A program made the position numbers and the translations under genes. From Hymenobacter metallilatus (GTDB taxonomy: Bacteria > Bacteroidota > Bacteroidia > Cytophagales > Hymenobacteraceae): 64,000 nucleotides of DNA. Position 1 is the stretch's first letter. Each line of letters starts with the position of its first letter. Shown here one piece after another: positions 31,827 through 38,302 of this stretch. The notes below the pieces were generated by a model. That model made no database searches. It saw only the letters and a program-made list of their open reading frames with translations, and was not told the origin of the DNA. The stretch covers positions 372,001-436,000 of the forward strand of contig NZ_RWIS01000002.1 of assembly GCF_003944705.1 (NCBI RefSeq), given 5' to 3'.

Positions 31827-32465
31827 ATGAAAAAACTGTTTATGCCGGCTCTGCTGGTGGCTGCCCTGTTTGCTGTTTCACCCGCCTCGGCGCAGAAAAA
31901 AGTTACCCCCGGCTCCGAAAAGGCCGCTTCGCAGTCATACGCGCTGCAGCCGCAGCTGAGCACCCTGGGCTGGGTTGGTAAGAAAGTAACCGGCCAGCAC
32001 AATGGAAATGTGCAGTTCAAGGAAGGCACGGTGCTGGTACGCGGCAGTCAGATTGTGGGCGGTACGTTTGTGGTGGATATGAACTCGCTGAAAGTAGAGG
32101 ATATTAAGGAGCAGGAGTACAATGCCAAGCTGGTGGGGCACCTGCGTTCTGAGGATTTCTTCAGCATCGACAAAAACCCGACCTCCACGTTCAAAATCAC
32201 CAGCATTACCCCACTGAAAGGGGATGCCAACGGCAACAACGCCACCGTAACCGGCGACCTGACCATTAAAGGCATCACCCAGAAGATTTCCTTCCCTGCC
32301 AAAGTAGGCGTGAAGGGCGGTGTGGCCTCGGCCAGCGGCACGGCTACCATCGACCGGACTAAGTTCGACATCAAGTACGGCTCCAAGTCTTTCTTCGAGA
32401 GCATCGGCGACAAAGCCATCATGGATGAGTTCACCATGAGCTTCAACGTAATTGCCAAGAAGTAA
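31827..32465 (+). CDS. YceI-family periplasmic protein
   Basis: 212 residues. Signal peptide (MKKLFMPALLVAALFAVSPASAQ), then the YceI lipocalin-like barrel: STLGWVGKKVTGQHNGNVQFKEGTVLV, GGTFVVDMNSLKVED, LRSEDFFSIDKNPTSTFKIT, VTGDLTIKGITQKISFPAKV and ATIDRTKFDIKYGS. YceI proteins bind polyisoprenoid-type lipids in the periplasm and are often induced by stress or envelope change. Pairing with a MarR gene is common in this phylum. A strong terminator follows. Confidence 0.93.
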   Translation: MKKLFMPALLVAALFAVSPASAQKKVTPGSEKAASQSYALQPQLSTLGWVGKKVTGQHNGNVQFKEGTVLVRGSQIVGGTFVVDMNSLKVEDIKEQEYNAKLVGHLRSEDFFSIDKNPTSTFKITSITPLKGDANGNNATVTGDLTIKGITQKISFPAKVGVKGGVASASGTATIDRTKFDIKYGSKSFFESIGDKAIMDEFTMSFNVIAKK

Positions 32466-32487
32466 TTTCGGCCTGCTTGCCCCCTGC

Positions 32488-32521
32488 AAAAGCCCCGCTG
32501 GTCGTAACCAGCGGGGCTTTT
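32488..32521 (+). terminator. Terminator after yceI
   Basis: 14-base perfect arms 32488-32501 and 32508-32521 (AAAAGCCCCGCTGG and its complement) with a 6-base loop, followed by more T. The minus-strand lipoprotein gene ends at 32525, so it can serve both genes. Confidence 0.9.
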
Positions 32522-32524
32522 TTG

Positions 32525-33292
32525 TTAATGAGTTATGCTGCTTTGGCGCTGTAGCATCTGCTGCTGCAGGGTAGCGGCCCGTGCGGCAGCCGGCTGCCGC
32601 ACGGGAGCAGCCGCAAGGTTTTGCAGATTGAAGCGGAGCCAGTAGCTGCCATCGGCGGCGGTGAATTTCCTGTCCTTGTTAAGATCGGGGCGCACTTCAA
32701 CAAGTAGCAGGCTGGAGTTGGGCAGGATCAGCCGGTTTTTTAGCTGTGTATTATCAGGAGTGAGCTGCCGGAGCTGCCGGCCGCTACGGTCCGAGGCAAA
32801 TAAAGCGCTGGCATCATTTTCGTCCTGGTCGCCGTCGGCGTTGAAATCTGCTTTGATGATGGTATAGAACAGGAATGGCCACCGAGTATCCGGCTTGAGG
32901 TCGGTGTCAATTTCGGAAATGACAAAGCGGCTATGCGGCAGGAGAGCGTATTCCTGCAAGGTTGATTTTTGAAAAAACAGCAGGTTAAAACAGGTACCCT
33001 CTATGCCGTTACCTCGCTCGTAGTCGCTCTCATAGGAGCTACTGGATAAGATGCGGCTGCGCGTAGCCTGCTCCAGCGGCACTACCGATACGGGCTGGTA
33101 GTAAAAAGCCGTGCTATCGAGGTTGACCGGTGTGTTATAATGTATCCGATATGTCAGGGCGGCCTGCCGGACAGCGGCGGTATCAGCGGCAGCCTGGCCA
33201 GATGTGGCGGGCACACCGCGGTTGGGGCTTTCGGAGCAGGCCCACAAGCCGCTCAGCATTGATAGAGCCCCCAGAACCCGTAGGTATTGCAT
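32525..33292 (-). CDS. Lipoprotein with two calcium-loop-like motifs
   Basis: 255 residues. Lipobox LSGLWAC near residue 19. Two Asp/Asn loops resemble EF-hand or dockerin calcium loops: DFNADGDQDENDASALF (about residue 150) and DLNKDRKFTAADGSYW (about 205). Each sits before a hydrophobic or aromatic segment, as in dockerin repeats, and the first is preceded by FYTIIKA. The rest, with FYYQPVSVVPLEQATRSRILSSSSYES, matches no family I can name. The last 30 residues are Ala/Gln-rich and likely disordered. The promoter region holds two 15-base direct repeats. Confidence 0.65.
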   Translation of the reverse strand: MQYLRVLGALSMLSGLWACSESPNRGVPATSGQAAADTAAVRQAALTYRIHYNTPVNLDSTAFYYQPVSVVPLEQATRSRILSSSSYESDYERGNGIEGTCFNLLFFQKSTLQEYALLPHSRFVISEIDTDLKPDTRWPFLFYTIIKADFNADGDQDENDASALFASDRSGRQLRQLTPDNTQLKNRLILPNSSLLLVEVRPDLNKDRKFTAADGSYWLRFNLQNLAAAPVRQPAAARAATLQQQMLQRQSSITH

Positions 33293-33293
33293 A

Positions 33294-33323
33294 CTTATAA
33301 ACGAAATACTTATGAACGAAATA
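33294..33323. repeat. Two tandem 15-base repeats upstream of the calcium-loop lipoprotein
   Basis: CTTATAAACGAAATA (33294-33308) is followed directly by CTTATGAACGAAATA (33309-33323), one mismatch, starting 2 bases before the lipoprotein start codon at 33292. An AT-rich 7-base inverted repeat (33321-33327 and 33332-33338) overlaps the second copy and the stop codon of the next gene. They could be a tandem regulator site or a remnant of slippage. Confidence 0.7.
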
Positions 33324-33334
33324 ACGTACGGACG

Positions 33335-33892
33335 TTATACTGGTAACTCCAGCTCCCGTGGAAGCACAAATTTGAGGCTGCGGCTCTTGGTGCGCGCGTG
33401 TAGCTGCTGCAGAAAGTCGTCCAGCTCGGGTTTGTATTCCAGCCAGAGGTCTTCGTGCAGGTTGCTGAGTACAAGCTGGGCCGTGCGGGCCGCCAGGCGG
33501 GCGGTGCTCGTGTAGAAGCCGGCGTACACGCTTTCGAACTGGCCGGTGTAATTTTCAAAAATGTGGCGCAGCGTGTACAGGTTCAAATCTACCTCCAGGC
33601 GCTTATCCTTGGTGATGCGGCGGGCCCGGGCTACCTCCTTGGTGGCCTTGCCCAGGGCTTTGGTCAGGCTGCGGTTGAGCAGGCGGCCGGTAGCTCCCAC
33701 GGCAAACAGCTCATGAATCTGGTCAGAGGCCTGCTCGAACACGGTTTCCGTGGTGACGTCGGGGAGCAGTTCGAAGCACAGCGTGTCGTAGAGTTCCGCG
33801 TCGCGGCGCGCGGCGCGCAGCAGCAGGGCTTCCTTCTCTTTATCAGTGAGGCGCTTGAGGGCACGCTTAAACTCGGCAGATGGAACGGGCAT
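33335..33892 (-). CDS. Helical protein of unknown function, divergent from the DUF4132 pair
   Basis: 185 residues from ATG at 33892. No signal peptide or membrane segment. The sequence is almost entirely amphipathic helix: FKRALKRLTDKEKEALLLRAARRDAELYDTLCFELLPDVTTETVFEQ, then LNRSLTKALGKATKEVARARRITKDKRLEVDLNLYTLRHIFENYTGQFESVYAGFYTS. Conserved aromatic and charged positions suggest a real cytoplasmic protein, but I do not recognise a family. It shares a 141-base AT-rich control region with the divergent DUF4132 operon, so shared regulation is possible. Confidence 0.7.
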   Translation of the reverse strand: MPVPSAEFKRALKRLTDKEKEALLLRAARRDAELYDTLCFELLPDVTTETVFEQASDQIHELFAVGATGRLLNRSLTKALGKATKEVARARRITKDKRLEVDLNLYTLRHIFENYTGQFESVYAGFYTSTARLAARTAQLVLSNLHEDLWLEYKPELDDFLQQLHARTKSRSLKFVLPRELELPV

Positions 33893-33981
33893 GGATGGCA
33901 GGCGGAAAGCAGATGCAGGCTAAAAGTACGCTACAAACGTGGGGACGCAAGAATGGGTACTTTTCAGGCCCGATGCAGAAC

Positions 33982-34024
33982 GTTTTGCTAAAAAAATTAG
34001 TATATTGAACTTCGTTAGCAAAAC
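33982..34024. promoter_or_regulatory. Candidate operator upstream of the DUF4132 operon
   Basis: A perfect 10-base inverted repeat, GTTTTGCTAA at 33982-33991 and TTAGCAAAAC at 34015-34024, with a 23-base AT-rich spacer containing TATATTGA (34001-34008). It ends 9 bases before the start codon at 34034. Regulator unknown; a hairpin in the leader is an alternative reading. Confidence 0.5.
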
Positions 34025-34033
34025 CCCGCGTAT

Positions 34034-34426
34034 ATGGCCTTACTTACCATCCAGGATGAAACTGCTGCCGGCAGCATCCTCCATCAGCTGGAGCTGGAAA
34101 TAGCCCAGGAAATGCTTACCGTACGTGACCTGATTGCCCGGCGCGTGCACCAGGAAGTTGCCGCCTACAACCACCGGCAAGCAGGCATATTCAATGGGCT
34201 GGTGCAGCCCACGGCCTCTGAACGGGCACTCAACGGCTTCCGTCTCCGCCAGCCCACGCCCATTGACGCCGAGGAGCAGTTGTATAAGGCTTTGGAAGGC
34301 TTTCAGCAGAACAGCTACTTCGTGCTGGTAAACAACCGGCAGGTGGAAAGCCTGGAAGAGGAGGTGTGGATAGGAGCCGGCGCCACGGCCAGTTTTATCA
34401 AGCTTACCCCGCTTGTTGGAGGATGA
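34034..34426 (+). CDS. Small partner protein of the DUF4132 gene
   Basis: 130 residues. No signal peptide. Visible parts: an N-terminal helix (SILHQLELEIAQEMLTVRDLIARRVHQEVAAYNHRQAGIFNGLVQPTASE), an acidic turn (PIDAEEQLYKALEGFQQNSYFVLVNNRQVESLEEEVWIGAGATASFIKLTPLVGG) with a beta-rich C-terminus. I do not recognise the family, but RVxxEVxxYN...GLVQP followed by a beta half looks like a conserved domain. Its stop codon overlaps the DUF4132 start (ATGA), which indicates translational coupling and a shared function. Confidence 0.7.
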   Translation: MALLTIQDETAAGSILHQLELEIAQEMLTVRDLIARRVHQEVAAYNHRQAGIFNGLVQPTASERALNGFRLRQPTPIDAEEQLYKALEGFQQNSYFVLVNNRQVESLEEEVWIGAGATASFIKLTPLVGG

Positions 34427-37035
34427 TGAGCCTGCTCAGTGCCTTATCCGATGCCTTCGCTTATCTGGTACGTCCCAAACCCGCTGCTCCGGCAGTCCGC
34501 CCTATGACTGGTATAGAAAATACGCTGCTGCACAGCTTGCTTACCCCCAGCAGCACCGAGCCGGAGGTGCAGCTGCTGTTGCTGGCCCTGATAGAAGAAG
34601 TAGGCGAGAAGCCCTACGACACCAAGCTCACGGAACTGCCCGCCTACCGGCACCTGCGGGAGCAGACGCCCCGGCTGCAGGGCCGGGTGGTAGTGGCCCT
34701 GGCCCGGGCCGTGCAGGTGTGCGCCCAGGAGCAAAACTGGCAGCTGCGCTACGCCCTCAATGATACGCTAACCAGCCTGCTGCGTGTGCGGCTGCACCTC
34801 ACGCAGGAGGAAATAGTGCTGCTGTTTGGCTGTTTCGACCTCGACTTCAGCAAAACAGACTACGAAGCCCGGCGCACCGGGCTGTGGTTGTACCCGTTTG
34901 GCTTGGCCTTGGGCCAGCTGCAGAAGCTGCTCAAAACTGAGGCACTGCAGGAGGCCACCCGGGCCTACCTGGAGCAGCTGCTTCACTACCTGCAAACCAA
35001 TCAGCCGACGGAAGTCAAAACGGCCCAGAAACTCCGGGAAATGCTGCACTCCGGCGGTGAGGCGAACCTACCCACTGTCACATTTTCCGCTGCCGACGCT
35101 TTTGGGCAGGCGCTGAATGAGTTTGTGGCGGGCCTGGGTACGGACCCTGGGGCCGGCCCCTGGCTGCAGCTGCTGCAGCTCTGGCGCCGCGCCAGCGGCG
35201 GGCAGCCCACGGCCAAATTTCAGAAAGAAGCCCAGGCAGCTGTAGCGGCTATAGGCCCCGAGGCCGTAGCCACGCACTACGAGGTGTGGCTGAGTGCTCT
35301 GACCAAGCTGCCGGTGCAGGAGCTGAGCCGAAACAACGCCTACGGCAGCTACGCCTATATGGAGTGGCATTTTCTGAGCAGCGCCAACCAGGAGGCCGTG
35401 AAAGGCCTGCTCTGGACCAGCGTGCCAGTACTGAACGCGGCCCTGCTGCATGGCGTGGCAGAGCTGGCAGCCAAGTGCTACCGCAAGATTCCAGCAAAGG
35501 GCCAGCTGGCTCCCAGCCTGGGCAATGCGGGGGTGTGGGTGCTGGCCCAGGGTGGCCTGCCGGGGGTAACCCACCTGTCGCGCCTGTACGGGGCCGTGAA
35601 GCAAACCAACACCCAGGGGCTGATTGGGCGCTACCTGGAAACGGCCTCCCGGCAGCTCGGCATGACGCCCGCTGAGCTGGAGGAAATGGCCGTGCCCGAG
35701 TTTGGGTTGGTGAACGGGCGGGCGGGGTACGAGTTGGGCGACTACCACGCCGAGCTGGTGCTGGCTGGTGGCAAAGCCGAGCTACACTGGACCAAAGCCG
35801 GTAAACCGCTTAAATCGGCTCCGGCGGCCCTCAAAAGCACGCACGCCGAGGCCTTGCGCCAGCTCAAGCTAACCCACACTCAGGTACAGCATACCTACAC
35901 TGCCCAGCGCGACCGGCTCGATAGAAGCTACCTGGCCGGCCGGCGCATTGCCTGGCCCCGTTTCCGGCGCTACTACCTGGAGCACGGCCTCATGGGCGAG
36001 CTAACCCGCGCCCTCATCTGGCGCATCCATCACCCCAACGGCTCCTGCCACGATGCGCGCTATTACCACGGGGCCTGGCGCACGGCCCAGGGCGAAATGC
36101 TGCCCGAACCCACCGACGCCGACACCCTGCAGCTGTGGCACCCGGTGCTGGCCCCCACCGAGGAGGTGCTGGCCTGGCGCAGCTCCCTGGATGCGCAACA
36201 GCTGCGCCAGCCCCTCAAACAGGCCTACCGGGAAGTGTACCTGCTTACCCCGCCCGAGGAGCGTACCCGCACCTACTCCAACCGCATGGCCGCGCATGTG
36301 CTGCGCCAGCATCAGTTTAGCGCCCTGGCGCGGGGGCGGGGCTGGAGCTACCGCCTTATGGGGGCCTACGATAAGGGCTACGAAGCGGACTCGGCTACGC
36401 TGGAGTTGCCGATGCATGAGCTGCAGGCCCAGTTTTGGGTGAGTGAGGTCAATGCTGATAATGCTTGGAACGATACCGGCATCTGGAACTACGTGAGCAC
36501 CGACCAAGTGCGGTTTGTGCGCCAGAACGAGTCCGTGCCCGTAACGGACGTGCCGCCCCTGGCTTTTTCGGAGGTGATGCGCGACGTAGACCTGTTTGTG
36601 GGGGTGGCCTCCGTAGGCAACGACCCCCTCTGGCGCGACAACGGCGGGCTGGTACAGTACCGCAACTACTGGGAGAGCTACAGCTTCGGGGAGTTGAGCG
36701 AGGTAGCCAAAACCCGCAAGCTGGCCCTGGAAAGGCTGGTGCCCCGCCTTAAAATTGGGCGGGTGAGCGAAATCAGGGGCAATTTCCTGGAGGTAAAGGG
36801 CAAGCTGCGTACCTACAAAATCCACTTGGGCTCGGGCAACATTCTTATGAAACCCAACGACCAGTACCTCTGCATTGTGCCCGACCGCTCTGCTAAACCA
36901 GCCGCCACGGCCGGCGTGTTCCTGCCCTTTGAAGGCGATGCAGTGCTGTCCATCATCCTTAGCAAAGCTCAGCTGCTGATGGATGATGACACTATTACCG
37001 ACGAAACCATTACGCGGCAACTCAGGCGGGAGTAA
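34423..37035 (+). CDS. DUF4132-family protein (YehI/MolR-like)
   Basis: 870 residues from ATG at 34423; ATG at 34426 is an equal option. The N-terminal 500 residues are helical with repeated amphipathic pairs, then a region TEALRQLKLTHTQVQHTYTAQRDRLDRSYLAGRRIAWPRFRRYYLEHGLM begins the DUF4132 domain. The C-terminus carries its signature: RNYWESYSFGELSEVAKTRKLALERLVPRLKIG, LRTYKIHLGSGNILMKPNDQYLCIVPDR and VFLPFEGDAVLSIILSKAQLLMDDD. Family members include E. coli YehI. Function is not established; genes of this family have been seen near MoxR/vWA-type conflict systems as I recall, and such a locus lies 10 kb away here. Cytoplasmic. Confidence 0.88.
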   Translation: MMSLLSALSDAFAYLVRPKPAAPAVRPMTGIENTLLHSLLTPSSTEPEVQLLLLALIEEVGEKPYDTKLTELPAYRHLREQTPRLQGRVVVALARAVQVCAQEQNWQLRYALNDTLTSLLRVRLHLTQEEIVLLFGCFDLDFSKTDYEARRTGLWLYPFGLALGQLQKLLKTEALQEATRAYLEQLLHYLQTNQPTEVKTAQKLREMLHSGGEANLPTVTFSAADAFGQALNEFVAGLGTDPGAGPWLQLLQLWRRASGGQPTAKFQKEAQAAVAAIGPEAVATHYEVWLSALTKLPVQELSRNNAYGSYAYMEWHFLSSANQEAVKGLLWTSVPVLNAALLHGVAELAAKCYRKIPAKGQLAPSLGNAGVWVLAQGGLPGVTHLSRLYGAVKQTNTQGLIGRYLETASRQLGMTPAELEEMAVPEFGLVNGRAGYELGDYHAELVLAGGKAELHWTKAGKPLKSAPAALKSTHAEALRQLKLTHTQVQHTYTAQRDRLDRSYLAGRRIAWPRFRRYYLEHGLMGELTRALIWRIHHPNGSCHDARYYHGAWRTAQGEMLPEPTDADTLQLWHPVLAPTEEVLAWRSSLDAQQLRQPLKQAYREVYLLTPPEERTRTYSNRMAAHVLRQHQFSALARGRGWSYRLMGAYDKGYEADSATLELPMHELQAQFWVSEVNADNAWNDTGIWNYVSTDQVRFVRQNESVPVTDVPPLAFSEVMRDVDLFVGVASVGNDPLWRDNGGLVQYRNYWESYSFGELSEVAKTRKLALERLVPRLKIGRVSEIRGNFLEVKGKLRTYKIHLGSGNILMKPNDQYLCIVPDRSAKPAATAGVFLPFEGDAVLSIILSKAQLLMDDDTITDETITRQLRRE

Positions 37036-37162
37036 GGCCGGGAGGATGATTCTGTCAGGTTCAGCGCCAGCGGTGCAACCAATCATTACCTCAGTTAGTT
37101 ACACAAAGCCGAAGCCGAGAAGTTGCTTCTCCTTTTTAGCGGTTTTTGCGTAATTTTGCCCT

Positions 37163-37444
37163 ATGAACAGTAACCCGCAAATCGAGTACGACGAGGACGT
37201 ACTGCTCCTGGAAGAAACCATTGATGTGCGCGACCTGGTGGTGTACAACGATGATATTAACACATTTGAGCACGTTATCCGGACGCTGATGGATGTGTGC
37301 GGCCACCAGCCTGAGCAAGCCGAGCAGTGTACGCTCCTGATTCATTATAAAGGCCAGTGCACCGTAAAGCACGGGGGCTACGACGAGCTGGCCAGCATGT
37401 GCACCGCCATTCACGACCGGGGTATTTCGGCCGACGTGGTATAG
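37163..37444 (+). CDS. clpS: ATP-dependent Clp protease adaptor ClpS
   Basis: 93 residues. The ClpS fold is visible after an acidic N-terminal tail: VRDLVVYNDDINTFEHVIRTLMDVCGHQPEQAEQCTLLIHYKGQCTVKHGGYDELASMCTAIHDRG. LVVYNDDINTFEHV holds the Asn/Asp residues that bind an N-degron amino group, and the C-terminal half contacts the ClpA/ClpC N-domain. It delivers N-end-rule substrates to the Clp protease in the cytoplasm. It stands alone in front of recR, separated by an interrupted inverted repeat. Confidence 0.95.
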   Translation: MNSNPQIEYDEDVLLLEETIDVRDLVVYNDDINTFEHVIRTLMDVCGHQPEQAEQCTLLIHYKGQCTVKHGGYDELASMCTAIHDRGISADVV

Positions 37445-37464
37445 GAGTACCCTCCCAAAAAAAT

Positions 37465-37555
37465 CTGTCATCCGGCGCTTGCCAAGGACCTATCGAAGGC
37501 CAACTGGTGTTATCAGTCGAGCCTTCTGATATACCGGGCAAGCCTCGGATGACAG
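37465..37555. repeat. Interrupted inverted repeat of the GTCATCC family between clpS and recR
   Basis: Outer arms CTGTCATCCG (37465-37474) and CGGATGACAG (37546-37555), inner pair CGCTTGCC and GGGCAAGC; the loop holds AAGGACCTATCGAAGG. It is related to the GTCATCC...GAAGGACC copies at 8731 and 40335 and probably ends the clpS transcript. Confidence 0.7.
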
Positions 37556-37581
37556 TTCTTTTTACCTTCTTCCCGACCTGA

Positions 37582-38193
37582 ATGGAATTTCCTTCCAAAC
37601 TGATTGAAAGTGCCGTGGGCGAGCTGGCTAAGCTGCCGGGTGTGGGCAAAAAAACCGCCCTGCGCCTGGCCCTGCACCTGCTCAAAGCCGAGGCCGACAC
37701 CACTGCCTCCCTGGCCGAGGCCTTGGCTAAAATGCGCTTCGAAATCCGCTACTGCGACACCTGCCACAACATTTCCGATACGCCGGAGTGCGGTATCTGT
37801 GCCAACCACCTGCGCGACCAAAGCACGGTGTGCGTGGTGTCAGACATCCGCGACGTAATTGCCATTGAAAACACGGCCCAGTACCAGGGCATGTATCACG
37901 TGCTGGGCGGCGTTATCTCGCCCATTGAAGGTATTGGCCCTTCCGACCTGACTATAGATTCGCTGGTAGAGCGCATTACGCGCGAAGGATCGGAGATAAA
38001 AGAAGTAATTCTGGCCATCAGCCCCACCATGGAGGGCGACACTACGGCCTTTTACCTTTCGCGCAAGCTCCGCGACCTGCCTGAGCTCAACGTCAGTAGT
38101 ATTGCCCGCGGTATTCCAATGGGTGGGGAGCTGGAGTACGCCGACGAAATTACCCTGGGCCGCAGCATTGTGGAGCGGCAGCGGAGCCGCTAG
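37582..38193 (+). CDS. recR: Recombination mediator RecR
   Basis: 203 residues. Helix-hairpin-helix LAKLPGVGKKTALRLALHLL, zinc-binding cysteines in RYCDTCHNISDTPECGICANHLRD (four Cys), then a TOPRIM domain (TVCVVSDIRDVIAIENTAQYQGMYHVLGGVISPIEGIGPSDLTIDSL ... EVILAISPTMEGDTTAFYLSRKL) and the C-terminal ARGIPMGGELEYADEITLGRSI. It works with RecF/RecO to load RecA on gapped DNA. Full length. Its stop codon touches a heptad hairpin. Confidence 0.98.
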   Translation: MEFPSKLIESAVGELAKLPGVGKKTALRLALHLLKAEADTTASLAEALAKMRFEIRYCDTCHNISDTPECGICANHLRDQSTVCVVSDIRDVIAIENTAQYQGMYHVLGGVISPIEGIGPSDLTIDSLVERITREGSEIKEVILAISPTMEGDTTAFYLSRKLRDLPELNVSSIARGIPMGGELEYADEITLGRSIVERQRSR

Positions 38194-38293
38194 GCTGTTG
38201 GCCATTGGCTTTTAGCTGTTAGCTTTGCCACAATGCCGGGCAGCAGTGCGCCTCACCGCCGGGCCGCTAACAGCTAAAAGCCAATAGCTAACC
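38194..38293. repeat. Heptad-unit hairpin directly after the recR stop
   Basis: Left arm from 38194 has units GCTGTTG, GCCATTG, GCTTTTA, GCTGTTA; the right arm (38265-38293) is the complement of GCTATTG, GCTTTTA, GCTGTTA. The 40-base interior holds a GC-rich stem (GCCGGG...CCGGGC type). The downstream gene starts 10 bases after the right arm. Confidence 0.85.
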
Positions 38294-38302
38294 GCTCATA
38301 AC

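Noticed and set aside
37151..37158. TAATTTTG before clpS as a -7 promoter box
   Set aside because: It lies only 4 bases before the start codon, so transcription would begin inside the gene; no TTTG at the right distance upstream.
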